Positions 52,637-60,824 are shown, numbered from the stretch's first letter. The stretch: 64,000 nucleotides of DNA from Sphingobacteriaceae bacterium (GCA_016715905.1 JADJXI010000003.1:620001-684000); one strand, 5' to 3'. The notes: generated from the sequence alone by a model not told the origin. Numbers and translations are program-made.

Positions 52637-53145
52637 TGCGGCTTGAAGAAATAGGATACATCAGTAAAGCTAAAGGAATCAAAGGGGAACTTATATTAAA
52701 GCTCGAGAAAGAAATTAATATTGATTTGTTGAAAGCCCTATTTACAGAAGATGGTGGGAGTAAAGCGCCGCATTTTATTGATTTTACTTCAAACTCCAAC
52801 AGTGGTTTATGTATAAAGTTGGAAGGAATTGATTCAATTGATCAAGCAAAAAAACTTATAGGAAAAAAAGTGTTTGTTGATGATCAGCTTATTATTGTTG
52901 ATGAAAATGAAAATTGGTTAGTGGGTTATGAATTAATTGATAATGTTCATGGAAGTTTAGGGCCGGTTTTGGAAATTGAAGATAACGGCGCACAACTATT
53001 AATGCATTTAACTTATCGAAATCATCAAGTTATTTTGCCTTTAGTAGAAGACTTTATTGAAAAAACTGACGAGAAAAATAAACAGATTTATTATAATGCA
53101 CCAGAAGGTTTAATAGCTATTTATTTGGAAAAAGATTTGGAGTAA
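52636..53145 (+). CDS. rimM: Ribosome maturation factor RimM
   Basis: 169 aa. Binds 30S subunits during 16S rRNA processing. N-terminal IGYISKAKGIKGELILKLEK and a PRC-barrel C-terminal half (GYELIDNVHGSLGPVLEIED, ILPLVEDFIEK). Overlaps pyrG by TGATG. Its usual partners rpsP and trmD are not here. Confidence 0.89.
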   Translation: MRLEEIGYISKAKGIKGELILKLEKEINIDLLKALFTEDGGSKAPHFIDFTSNSNSGLCIKLEGIDSIDQAKKLIGKKVFVDDQLIIVDENENWLVGYELIDNVHGSLGPVLEIEDNGAQLLMHLTYRNHQVILPLVEDFIEKTDEKNKQIYYNAPEGLIAIYLEKDLE

Positions 53146-53150
53146 GAATT

Positions 53151-53525
53151 TTACTTTTCAATAAAATTAAATTTCAATTGAAGGTTTTCCTCAAATAATT
53201 TTCCCTGATCTACCGAGTCATCATCTTCCTTTTCGTGTCGCCAATTTACTGTTAGTTCACAATTTTGGTCTGTTAAGGTTTTTAGTTTTTTAAGAATTAG
53301 CGAATAAACTTTAACGCTGGTTGAATTAATGTACTCTAAATCAAAAGTTACATTCACCCTTTTTGGAGCGCTGGCAATAAATTGATCAATCCAAGTAAAA
53401 CATTCTTGATAAAATTTATGAGGATTTTCCGGTTTTGAATTCCCTGTAATCATAATTTCACCGGTATACGTCAATATTATTTCTGGTGATTTATTGGGTA
53501 CCTCCAAAAGAATATAATTTCGCAT
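53151..53525 (-). CDS. SiaC-family partner-switch protein (second copy)
   Basis: 124 aa DUF1987 protein, diverged from that at 35983 but with the same core (VTFDLEYINSTSVKVYSLIL). Ser68-Thr69 replace the Thr-Ser of the phospho-site, so a phosphorylatable residue is kept. No SiaB-like kinase lies beside it. The nearest phosphatase of the SpoIIE type is at 46073. Its target is unknown. Confidence 0.82.
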   Translation of the reverse strand: MRNYILLEVPNKSPEIILTYTGEIMITGNSKPENPHKFYQECFTWIDQFIASAPKRVNVTFDLEYINSTSVKVYSLILKKLKTLTDQNCELTVNWRHEKEDDDSVDQGKLFEENLQLKFNFIEK

Positions 53526-53616
53526 AGTTCCTAAAAATTAAGTTAGTGAATTTGCATAATTAAAATGACAAATCAAATTTAATGGAGCATTGAATTTTTC
53601 TTCATTCAATTCAATC

Positions 53617-54219
53617 TCAAGAATAAAGGTGCTTACCTTCATTCCAACCAGCCTTTGAAAGTAATTGTTTGCCGGAATCAATGGCCCCTTCTTCTATCTG
53701 AGTGCCCATGGAGTCATTCCACCTGTTTAGATAGCCAAATAACGCAATTACCCCTAAAATTTCAACGATTTCAGCATCATTCCAGTGTTTTCTAAGATTC
53801 TCCGAAATTTCATCAGTAACGGCATTAGGAATAACAGATGCTGCCAAAGCTAAGTCTAATGCAGCTCTTTCGGCCTCGTTAAAGGATGGGTGTGTTTTAT
53901 AATCCCATATGTTTTCAAGTTGTTCTTTTTCTGCGCCATATCTTTCTGCAGCTCTTATAGTGTGTGCTTGACAATATCGGCATCCACCCGCATTGCTGCT
54001 GATATAGCCTATGAACCTTTTTAAAGCACTTGTTACTCTTCCTTTATTTTCCATTACAGCCTTGTTCATTTCTATAAAGGCATAAGCAATTCTAGGACGG
54101 TGATACATGGTTTTTACACTATTCGGACAAAAGCCTAATGTTTCATTAAAAAACTTAATCAATTCGTTGAGTTCCGGATCGTGAATGTCGTTTACAGGAC
54201 TAACAAGTGGTTTCTTCAT
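53617..54219 (-). CDS. Carboxymuconolactone decarboxylase/AhpD-like family protein
   Basis: 200 aa. A CxxC pair (GGCRYCQAHTIRAAERYG) with the downstream His fits AhpD-type peroxidase-associated reductases. The C-terminal WNDAEIVEILGVIALFGYLN is typical. It may protect against peroxides; not shown. Lies in a cluster with HPF-like and universal stress genes. Confidence 0.82.
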   Translation of the reverse strand: MKKPLVSPVNDIHDPELNELIKFFNETLGFCPNSVKTMYHRPRIAYAFIEMNKAVMENKGRVTSALKRFIGYISSNAGGCRYCQAHTIRAAERYGAEKEQLENIWDYKTHPSFNEAERAALDLALAASVIPNAVTDEISENLRKHWNDAEIVEILGVIALFGYLNRWNDSMGTQIEEGAIDSGKQLLSKAGWNEGKHLYS

Positions 54220-54308
54220 ATAATTAAATGTTTAAAGAAGCAATTTAATTAATATACACTAGAAATGGAAAAATAAAGTTGAACATACTCGTGATGTATA
54301 CCATTTAC

Positions 54309-54617
54309 TTACCTAAGTTTTAAAACTTTCTTGGCGGTTAAGCGCTTCATTTTTTTCTTACGCATCCCTCTCTTGGCTGCATCAACGGCTTGCAAAATAG
54401 ATAAGTGCATATCGTCAGAAGTTTTACTACTGATAATATCTTTGCCGGCAAGACTAACAATTACAGTACATGAAAAATCATTCCTTTTAGCGGAAAGATT
54501 AAATTCAGCGCAAATTGCGTTTTTATCCAACTTTACAAAATTTAAAGATTTTTCTTTTATGAATTTATTAAGTGAAGGACTTGATTTAAAGTTGGTTGAT
54601 TCAATAATTGTTTTCAT
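54309..54617 (-). CDS. Short HPF/RaiA-family ribosome-associated protein
   Basis: 102 aa. The basic C-terminus KRGMRKKKMKRLTAKK and N-terminal ESTNFKSSPSLNKFIKEK match short ribosome hibernation factors, with the internal FSCTVIVSLAGKDIISSKTS strand. No long C-terminal dimerisation domain. Start 20 bp after the Usp gene, so probably the same transcript. Confidence 0.8.
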   Translation of the reverse strand: MKTIIESTNFKSSPSLNKFIKEKSLNFVKLDKNAICAEFNLSAKRNDFSCTVIVSLAGKDIISSKTSDDMHLSILQAVDAAKRGMRKKKMKRLTAKKVLKLR

Positions 54618-54637
54618 AATTTTTAATTTTAAAGTAT

Positions 54638-55558
54638 TTATCCTATTAATGGATTTGTAAAACTATATTCAAATTCGATGGTATTCGGCACACTAAGTAC
54701 CGGAATAGGTGAGTGGTTTACAAACTGTTGCGTGTAAGAGCCTTTTATCAATTGTTTTAAATTAAAATCATGTTTACTCATTGTGGTGATTAGATCGATT
54801 TTATTTTTTTTAGCAAACTTCAAGCTATCTTCTGTAAAATTATCTGATTTCAGCAAACAACTTTCATTAGGAATTGCAGTATCATCTAAAAAGGACTTTA
54901 CCTGTTTCATGTAAGCTTGTACTTTTAACTTATCTGATTTACTATTGCTTTCCAGATAACCAACAATATAAATTTTAGAAACAAATACTTTTGCCAAAGT
55001 AGCTACAAAATTTACTTTTTGCCTGGAGTTTAATTCCAAACGAATAGGTAATAAAATTCGCTTGAAAGAAATTCCTTTTATTCTTTTTTGCAAGGTAAGA
55101 ACCGGACATTTCGCTTCTGAAACTACCCGATATGCATTGCTGCCAGCAAAAAATTCTGAAATTCCGGAAGTGCCATGAGTACCCATAATGATTAAATCAA
55201 CTTTCTTTTTTGAAGCAAACGAAATTATTTCCTGATGAATAACATTTAATTTTGAAGAACAACTAATTTTCACCCCCTCATTTTTTGTAATTTCTTTGGT
55301 GATTTTTTTCAAGTTATTTTCTGCTTGCTTTAACAAACGATTATAAAAACTATCATTGGTGGGTAACAAGGCACTCGAATTAGCATCCAAATATACCGGC
55401 GCAATTACATGTAATAATTCAATTTCAGCCATAAAACATTTCGCAACAAATATTGCTTCGCGCAAGGCATTAGACGAAAACGGCGAAAAATCAAAAGGAA
55501 CTAAAATACGTTTGATTTTAGAAGTTTTAATGGGTTTGATTTTATTTGAAGTTTTCAT
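54638..55558 (-). CDS. Tandem universal stress protein
   Basis: 306 aa with two Usp domains (about 1-150 and 155-306). The first keeps the ATP motif G-2X-G-9X-GS (MGTHGTSGISEFFAGS); in the second the corresponding part (SKHDFNLKQLIKGSYTQQ) has lost it. This kind of half-degenerate pair is common in Bacteroidota. Expected role is stress survival; ATP binding in one domain only. Confidence 0.88.
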   Translation of the reverse strand: MKTSNKIKPIKTSKIKRILVPFDFSPFSSNALREAIFVAKCFMAEIELLHVIAPVYLDANSSALLPTNDSFYNRLLKQAENNLKKITKEITKNEGVKISCSSKLNVIHQEIISFASKKKVDLIIMGTHGTSGISEFFAGSNAYRVVSEAKCPVLTLQKRIKGISFKRILLPIRLELNSRQKVNFVATLAKVFVSKIYIVGYLESNSKSDKLKVQAYMKQVKSFLDDTAIPNESCLLKSDNFTEDSLKFAKKNKIDLITTMSKHDFNLKQLIKGSYTQQFVNHSPIPVLSVPNTIEFEYSFTNPLIG

Positions 55559-55826
55559 GTTTGATGAGTTTGTCTAAAGTTAGGACTATTATTTTAAAAG
55601 AAAATTGATTTCTGTCATTTTACTGAACTTCATTAAACCTATTGTGGAATAAAATAACATTTGGTAAGATAAAGTTCATTTTTAAAATAATAAAAATAAC
55701 ATAAAAAGTGTCATTCAAAGGCGATATTTGTATATTTATAATTCGCAATTTTTCAATTTGCAAATTCAACGCTTCAGTTTTTTTTGTACATTTTGTAAGT
55801 AAAGTTTTCATGATTTCTTCAAAACA

Positions 55827-55853
55827 AAAAAACCCACTACCGTGGGTTTGCTT
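55827..55853 (-). terminator. Terminator at the distal end of the tRNA-Ser array
   Basis: On the minus strand AACCCAC and GTGGGTT form the stem around GGTA, followed by seven T. It differs from the inner copies only in the loop (CTTA there), which shows the outer boundary of the array. The inner copies are at about 56218-56242, 56608-56632 and 56998-57022. Confidence 0.8.
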
Positions 55854-55864
55854 TTATTTGAGTG

Positions 55865-55919
55865 CGGAGTGGGGGGGATTCTCCCCAACAAGTTGGGGAC
55901 CGGTACACGGTAAAGCGAA
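55865..55919 (-). repeat. tRNA-Ser 3'-half fragment with T-loop palindrome (outer)
   Basis: Repeats 57037-57079 of the real tRNA from the discriminator to just past the variable arm, but six bases of the T-arm are replaced by TCCCCAACAAGTTGGGGA (55882-55899). It begins just 3' of the anticodon stem in tRNA terms and abuts a second palindrome at 55921-55936. Confidence 0.9.
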
Positions 55920-55927
55920 GCCCCAAT

Positions 55928-56212
55928 TTATTGGGGATTCCTTACGGCTGTAATGTTTAAAATATTTTTACCTGATTGAAATAACTGTTGTAGTTGAGCG
56001 TGACTGTATTTTTTGAGTACTTTTTCTCTTTTTAAAGTAGATTTTTTATCGGTAAATATTTCCACGTGAACTAACTTCCAAGGCATTTTGGTAGAAGTAT
56101 ATTTTGACCAAGCATTATTGTGTTGATTGAGTCGCTCAATATAATTCTCACTGAATCCTTTATAAAAAGAACCATCAAATTCACTTTGTATCACATAAAC
56201 ATAAAAAGACAT
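55928..56212 (-). CDS. GIY-YIG endonuclease, tRNA-Ser-associated (outer copy)
   Basis: 94 aa. GIY strand FYVYVIQS, YIG strand FYKGFSENY (Ile replaced by Lys), Arg in IERLNQHN and Glu in KREKVLKKYS. Its last codons Asn-Pro-Gln and TAA lie inside the palindrome that links the gene to the tRNA fragment. It differs from the inner copies at a few residues (KKSTL for KISAL, AVRN for DVRN). The ATG is only about 44 bp past the tRNA fragment upstream. Cleavage of tRNA genes or hairpins is inferred from context only. Confidence 0.88.
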   Translation of the reverse strand: MSFYVYVIQSEFDGSFYKGFSENYIERLNQHNNAWSKYTSTKMPWKLVHVEIFTDKKSTLKREKVLKKYSHAQLQQLFQSGKNILNITAVRNPQ

Positions 56213-56255
56213 TTATAAAAAAACCCACTAAGGTGGGTTTGCTTTTATTTGAGTG

Positions 56256-56310
56256 CGGAGTGGGGGGGATTCTCCCCAACAAGTTGGGGACCGGTACACG
56301 GTAAAGCGTA
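56256..56310 (-). repeat. tRNA-Ser 3'-half fragment with T-loop palindrome (middle)
   Basis: Same as the outer copy but ending GCGTA like the real tRNA. T-loop palindrome at 56273-56290; junction palindrome TCCCCAATTTATTGGGGA at 56311-56328. Confidence 0.9.
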
Positions 56311-56318
56311 TCCCCAAT

Positions 56319-56602
56319 TTATTGGGGATTCCTTACGTCTGTAATGTTTAAAATATTTTTACCGGATTGAAATAACTGTTGTAGTTGAGCGTGACTGTAT
56401 TTTTGAGTACTTTTTCTCTTTTTAAAGCAGATATTTTATCGGTAAATATTTCCACGTGAACTAACTTCCAAGGCATTTTGGTAGAAGTATATTTTGACCA
56501 AGCATTATTGTGTTGATTGAGTCGCTCAATATAATTCTCACTGAATCCTTTATAAAAAGAACCATCAAATTCACTTTGTATCACATAAACATAAAAAGAC
56601 AT
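56319..56602 (-). pseudogene. GIY-YIG endonuclease copy with a one-base deletion
   Basis: Nearly identical in DNA to the inner copy at 56709-56993, but the T-run near 56400 has five T instead of six. The frame changes after KREKVLK, giving NTVTLNYN and a stop at 56348, so residues after the catalytic Glu are replaced. The shortened 84-codon product keeps all four catalytic blocks, so partial activity is conceivable. Confidence 0.85.
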
Positions 56603-56645
56603 TTATAAAAAAACCCACTAAGGTGGGTTTGCTTTTATTTGAGTG

Positions 56646-56700
56646 CGGAGTGGGGGGGATTCTCCCCAACAAGTTGGGGACCGGTACACGGTAAAGCGTA
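56646..56700 (-). repeat. tRNA-Ser 3'-half fragment with T-loop palindrome (inner)
   Basis: T-loop palindrome at 56663-56680; junction palindrome at 56701-56718. Identical to the middle fragment as far as I can read. Confidence 0.9.
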
Positions 56701-56708
56701 TCCCCAAT

Positions 56709-56993
56709 TTATTGGGGATTCCTTACGTCTGTAATGTTTAAAATATTTTTACCGGATTGAAATAACTGTTGTAGTTGAGCGTGACTGTATTTTTTGAGTA
56801 CTTTTTCTCTTTTTAAAGCAGATATTTTATCGGTAAATATTTCCACGTGAACTAACTTCCAAGGCATTTTGGTAGAAGTATATTTTGACCAAGCATTATT
56901 GTGTTGATTGAGTCGCTCAATATAATTCTCACTGAATCCTTTATAAAAAGAACCATCAAATTCACTTTGTATCACATAAACATAAAAAGACAT
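56709..56993 (-). CDS. GIY-YIG endonuclease, tRNA-Ser-associated (inner copy)
   Basis: 94 aa, intact, with the same catalytic blocks as the outer copy (VYVIQS, FYKGF, IERLNQHN, KREKVLKK) and the stop codon in the junction palindrome. It starts 43 bp after the 3' end of the intact tRNA-Ser, after one terminator hairpin. It has no known partner gene. The small size and GIY-YIG domain alone place it with the UPF0213-like nucleases, which have no firmly known role. Confidence 0.88.
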   Translation of the reverse strand: MSFYVYVIQSEFDGSFYKGFSENYIERLNQHNNAWSKYTSTKMPWKLVHVEIFTDKISALKREKVLKKYSHAQLQQLFQSGKNILNITDVRNPQ

Positions 56994-57036
56994 TTATAAA
57001 AAAACCCACTAAGGTGGGTTTGCTTTTATTTGAGTG

Positions 57037-57125
57037 CGGAGTGGGGGGGATTCGAACCCCCGGTACACGGTAAAGCGTACGACAGTTTAGCAAACTGTTC
57101 CTTTCGGCCTCTCAGGCACCACTCC
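57037..57125 (-). tRNA. tRNA-Ser (anticodon GCT)
   Basis: 89 nt with a long variable arm. Acceptor GGAGTGG/CCACTCC, anticodon arm ACAGT/ACTGT enclosing TTGCTAA (GCT), variable arm from TACGC to GTACC region, T-arm GGGGG/CCCCC around TTCGAAT, discriminator G. CCA is not encoded. It is the only intact tRNA at this locus. Confidence 0.95.
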
Positions 57126-57309
57126 TAAATTCTAAAAATAGAGTCGCAAATTTAGAAAAAAAACAGTATTCTAGTATTTTTTGGACTAGATAATTTTAAC
57201 TTAAACCTTCACGTGGCTCCAAATTCCATATAAAAATCTAAAACAGAGGTTTTTTGACCATTTTATAATTAAATAAAGCAAAAATCTGTAAAAAAACCGC
57301 AAACTGTAT

Positions 57310-57333
57310 TAAATTTGTACTAAGGAGTAAGAA
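57310..57333 (+). promoter_or_regulatory. -7 box and Shine-Dalgarno of the XRE gene
   Basis: TAAATTTG (57310-57317) fits the -7 consensus, and AAGGAG (57322-57327) lies 6 bp before the ATG. A Shine-Dalgarno sequence of this strength is rare in Bacteroidota. The rest of 57126-57309 holds nothing recognisable. Confidence 0.5.
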
Positions 57334-57684
57334 ATGGATATCAAGTCACAATTAGTTGAAATTTTGTCTAAAGAAAACTATACTTTTTCTCAATTGGCAG
57401 AATACTTAAATATGAATGAGGATGATCTCACTAATGCTTTAAATAACAAAACATTAGAATTAAGAAATTTAGAGTTGATCTCAAAAGCGTTACGTGTTCC
57501 TTTATATAGCTTTTTTAGAGGTAATGAATCGGAAATCAATTACAACGAAAAGCCGTATTATATTAATAAATTATGGACCGGTGATGATACGGTTAAAAAC
57601 GAAGGTCAACTCCAAAATGAAATTGGATTACTTAAAGAAATCATAGGCCTTAAAGAAGAGCAGATCAAAAAAATTCGCCCTTGA
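57334..57684 (+). CDS. XRE-like helix-turn-helix protein
   Basis: 116 aa. A helix-turn-helix is formed by YTFSQLAEYLNMNEDDLTNA and LELISKALRVPLYSFFRG. The C-terminus is a short coiled coil (NEIGLLKEIIGLKEEQIKKI) for oligomerisation. It is probably a DNA-binding regulator with unknown targets; the CNNM gene follows 26 bp downstream. Confidence 0.8.
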   Translation: MDIKSQLVEILSKENYTFSQLAEYLNMNEDDLTNALNNKTLELRNLELISKALRVPLYSFFRGNESEINYNEKPYYINKLWTGDDTVKNEGQLQNEIGLLKEIIGLKEEQIKKIRP

Positions 57685-57710
57685 TCCTCAAAATTCTTCT
57701 TACGTAAATT

Positions 57711-59000
57711 ATGATTAGTGAATTATTTATTACCTTTTTTTTAGTTTTAGTAAACGGTTTTTTTGTTGCCACAGAATTTGCTTTGGTAAAAGTACGCGGG
57801 TCACAGCTCGACCTGAAAATTCAAAAAGGCAATAAAAGGGCAAAACTTACTAAATATTTAACTGAACATCTGGATTCTTATTTATCCGCTTCTCAACTAG
57901 GAATTACTTTATCCTCTTTGGCTCTGGGAGCTGTTGGCGAATCAGTAATTTCCCGAATTGTTGAAACTTCTTTTATTCGATCCGGATGGATTCTCGATGG
58001 ATTAACTATTCACAGTATTTCACTACCCATTGCTCTTACTTTATTAACTTTTTTACATGTTACTTTTGGAGAACAAATTCCTAAAATGATAGGAATAAAA
58101 TACAGTTTAAGTGTTAGCTTATTTATCGCCTGGCCAATTCGCATTTTTTATTTTTTATTAAGTCCATTTATCTGGTTGCTGAATAAAACTTCAAATGTAG
58201 TACTTCGACTTTTTGGTATTAAATCAGTGGGTGAAGAAGTACATACTGAAGAGGAATTAAGATTAATTTTAACCGAAAGTGAAGAAGGCGGAGCTATTAA
58301 ACCCAGTGAAAATGAGTTAATTCAAAATGTTTTCGATTTTGACGACCGAATCGTAAAACAAATAATGGTTCCACAAAACAGAATGGTTGCCATTGATGTA
58401 GAGTTAGGCCGAAATGAAGTAACCAAATTAATTATTGATGAAGGTTTTTCCAGAATACCTATTTATCTAGGTGATATCGATCATGTTGTTGGCGTAATTC
58501 ACACCAAAGATTTATTGAAAGCACTAATCAATAATAGTTTTCGTTCATTAAAAGATATTATGCGCCCCGCTCATTTCATACCTGAAAGTATGAAGATTAA
58601 CGAATTATTAAGAGATTTTCAACGTCATCATATTCAAATGGCCATTGTAACAAATGAATTTGGATCAACTGCAGGAATTGTTACTATGGAAGACATTATT
58701 GAAGAGTTGGTTGGCGAAATTCAGGATGAACATGATGAAGAGAAACCAAATGTTGAAGTTAAAAGTGACACCGAATATATTGTGAATGCCCAAGCCTCAA
58801 TTACCGACGTGAATTCGGCTATTCCTATTGCACTTCCAATCGATTCACATTATGAAACAGTCTCTGGTTATATCAATTTTATTTATGGTCGTATTCCGGC
58901 GGTGAATGATAAAAGAATCAAAGACGGATATGAAATAACCATTTTAAAAAGGAGCAGGCAAAGTGTTGAAAGTGTTCGCCTGAAAGTTGTCGAATCTTGA
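57711..59000 (+). CDS. Hemolysin C/CNNM-CorC family membrane protein
   Basis: 429 aa. An N-terminal CNNM (DUF21) membrane domain (FLVLVNGFFVATEFALVKVR, GITLSSLALGAVGE), a CBS pair (MVPQNRMVAIDVEL, IIDEGFSRIPIYLGDIDHVV) and a CorC_HlyC C-terminal domain (IDSHYETVSGYI). Linked to Mg2+ or Co2+ efflux and homeostasis. The TPMT gene overlaps its end by 4 bp. Confidence 0.9.
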   Translation: MISELFITFFLVLVNGFFVATEFALVKVRGSQLDLKIQKGNKRAKLTKYLTEHLDSYLSASQLGITLSSLALGAVGESVISRIVETSFIRSGWILDGLTIHSISLPIALTLLTFLHVTFGEQIPKMIGIKYSLSVSLFIAWPIRIFYFLLSPFIWLLNKTSNVVLRLFGIKSVGEEVHTEEELRLILTESEEGGAIKPSENELIQNVFDFDDRIVKQIMVPQNRMVAIDVELGRNEVTKLIIDEGFSRIPIYLGDIDHVVGVIHTKDLLKALINNSFRSLKDIMRPAHFIPESMKINELLRDFQRHHIQMAIVTNEFGSTAGIVTMEDIIEELVGEIQDEHDEEKPNVEVKSDTEYIVNAQASITDVNSAIPIALPIDSHYETVSGYINFIYGRIPAVNDKRIKDGYEITILKRSRQSVESVRLKVVES

Positions 59001-59584
59001 TTTTAGATAAAGTATATTGGAGTGAAAGATATAAGAATGAGCAAACCGGTTGGGATATTGGTTATGTTTCTACCCCGTTAAAAAATTATTTCGATTCATT
59101 ATCCGACAAAAGTATTAAAATACTTATCCCGGGTGCAGGTAATGCTTATGAAGCGGAATATTTACACCATTTAGGATTTGAACATGTTTATGTTTGTGAT
59201 TTAGCGGCCGAGCCTTTAAATAATTTAAAAAAAAGATGCCCTTCTTTAAACAAAAATTATTTAATACAAGAAGATTTTTTTAAACTCAATCCTGCTATTT
59301 ATCAATTTGATTTAATAATAGAGCAAACTTTTTTCTGTGCCTTAAACCCAGCATTACGTCAAAATTATTTTGAAAAAATGTTAGAGTTGCTTACCCAAGG
59401 CGGAAAGTTGGTTGGTTTGTTGTTTAATTGCAAATTTGAACAATCGCCGCCATTCGGAGGTGATGAATTAGAATATCAATTGTATATAAGAGAACTTTTT
59501 AAAATAAATACATTTAAGCATTGTGAAGATTCTATTCCGGCAAGAACCGGAAAAGAATTGTTTATGATTTTAGAAAAAGCATGA
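58997..59584 (+). CDS. TPMT-like SAM-dependent methyltransferase
   Basis: 195 aa from TTG at 58997. N-terminal YWSERYKNEQTGWDIGYVST and motif I ILIPGAGNAYEAEYLHHLGF match the thiopurine/tellurite methyltransferase family. Substrate unknown. Stop overlaps the next ATG. Confidence 0.83.
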   Translation: MILDKVYWSERYKNEQTGWDIGYVSTPLKNYFDSLSDKSIKILIPGAGNAYEAEYLHHLGFEHVYVCDLAAEPLNNLKKRCPSLNKNYLIQEDFFKLNPAIYQFDLIIEQTFFCALNPALRQNYFEKMLELLTQGGKLVGLLFNCKFEQSPPFGGDELEYQLYIRELFKINTFKHCEDSIPARTGKELFMILEKA

Positions 59585-60771
59585 ATCAGCGCGAGTTATT
59601 TTTAAAGCATGTGGCGCAAACTAGTTATTCGCCCATGATGGGCATTGATTTGAATATCGTTAGTGCGCAAGGTTCTGTATTAGTTGATGTAAATGGAAAA
59701 TCGTATGTCGATTTGATCAGCGGAATTTCTGTGAGTAGCATTGGGCATTGTCATCCAAAAGTGGTAAAAGCAATTCACAATCAGGCTTCAAAGTATATGC
59801 ACTTGATGGTTTATGGTGAATATAATCAAACTCCCCAAGTAAAGTATGCGCAAGTAATTTCCAGCCATTTACCTTCAAATTTAAATTGTGTTTATTTCAC
59901 AACAGGAGGCAGTGAAGCTGTAGAAGGAGCCATGAAGCTGGCGAAGCGTGTAACAGGTCGTACAAAATTTATCAGTTTTAAAAACGCTTACCATGGAAGT
60001 ACACAAGGTGCACTAAGTTTAATGGGTGATGAATATTTTAAAAATAGCTTCAGGCCTTTGTTGCCGGGCGTGGAGATTTTAGAATTCAATAATATTAATG
60101 ATTTAAATAAAATAAATACAGACTGTGCCGCTGTTTTCATAGAACCGATTCAGGGGGAAGCGGGTGTGATTGAGGCCACAGTTGATTTTTTAAAGGCTTT
60201 GCAAATAAAATGTAAAGAAACCGAAACGCTTTTGGTTTTTGATGAGATTCAAACCGGATTTGGCAGAACCGGTAAATTGTTTGCCTTTGAACACTTCAAT
60301 ATTGAACCTGATATTTTATTGGTGGCTAAGGCCATGGGAGGAGGTTTACCAATCGGTGCTTTTATTTCCTCCAAAGAGAATATGAATCATTTTTGTGACA
60401 ATCCGGTTTTAGGACACATCAATACTTTTGGAGGAAATGCAGTTTGTGTTGAAGCAGCACTTGCTAGTTTAAATGTAGTGCTGGAAGATAAATTGGTTCA
60501 AAGAGCAATGTGGATTGAAAACTTTGTTAAATTTAATTTAAAGAATCCAAGGATAAAATTTTTAAGAATGAAAGGAGCCTTGGGCGCAATAGAATTTGAA
60601 AGTGTTGAATTTTGTCAACGGGTTATTAAAAAATGTATTGAGAATGGCGTAATAAGCGATTGGTTTTTATTTTGCGACAAGGCTATGCGTATTGCCCCGC
60701 CACTAAATATAGAAGAGGCTGATTTAAGCCATTCCTTAAAAATTATTAATAATTCTATAAACGATCTTTAA
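59581..60771 (+). CDS. Class III aminotransferase
   Basis: 396 aa PLP enzyme. Motifs: GISVSSIGHCHPKVVKAI, VYFTTGGSEAVEGAMKLAKR, DEIQTGFGRTGKLFAFEH and the PLP Lys in LLVAKAMGGGLPIGAF. Acetylornithine-type members are closest in layout, but the amino donor cannot be fixed. Overlaps the methyltransferase stop by 4 bp. Confidence 0.88.
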   Translation: MNQRELFLKHVAQTSYSPMMGIDLNIVSAQGSVLVDVNGKSYVDLISGISVSSIGHCHPKVVKAIHNQASKYMHLMVYGEYNQTPQVKYAQVISSHLPSNLNCVYFTTGGSEAVEGAMKLAKRVTGRTKFISFKNAYHGSTQGALSLMGDEYFKNSFRPLLPGVEILEFNNINDLNKINTDCAAVFIEPIQGEAGVIEATVDFLKALQIKCKETETLLVFDEIQTGFGRTGKLFAFEHFNIEPDILLVAKAMGGGLPIGAFISSKENMNHFCDNPVLGHINTFGGNAVCVEAALASLNVVLEDKLVQRAMWIENFVKFNLKNPRIKFLRMKGALGAIEFESVEFCQRVIKKCIENGVISDWFLFCDKAMRIAPPLNIEEADLSHSLKIINNSINDL

Positions 60772-60824
60772 AGGTTGCAAAAGTTTATTGGGATTTGTAG
60801 ATTTACATATATAAAAAAATAAAA

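Larger units (their letters stand above)
55865..57036 (-). repeat. Array of three tandem units (391, 390 and 391 bp) downstream of tRNA-Ser
   Basis: Unit boundaries taken at the tRNA discriminator base: 56646-57036, 56256-56645 and 55865-56255. In the tRNA direction each unit has a spacer and terminator hairpin, a 94-codon GIY-YIG gene, an 18-bp palindrome, and a tRNA-Ser 3' half with another palindrome in its T-loop. The inner two units are almost identical; the outer one (lowest coordinates) has several substitutions (for example GCGAAG for GCGTAT). Confidence 0.93.

Noticed and set aside
55620..55811. 63-codon frame on the minus strand after the outer terminator
   Set aside because: AT-driven composition, no domain, and no support from neighbours. 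It is at most a doubtful gene and I left it out.
55865..57036. A CRISPR array
   Set aside because: Repeat period is about 390 bp, and the repeated part contains a gene and tRNA sequence; there are no short spacers and no cas genes.
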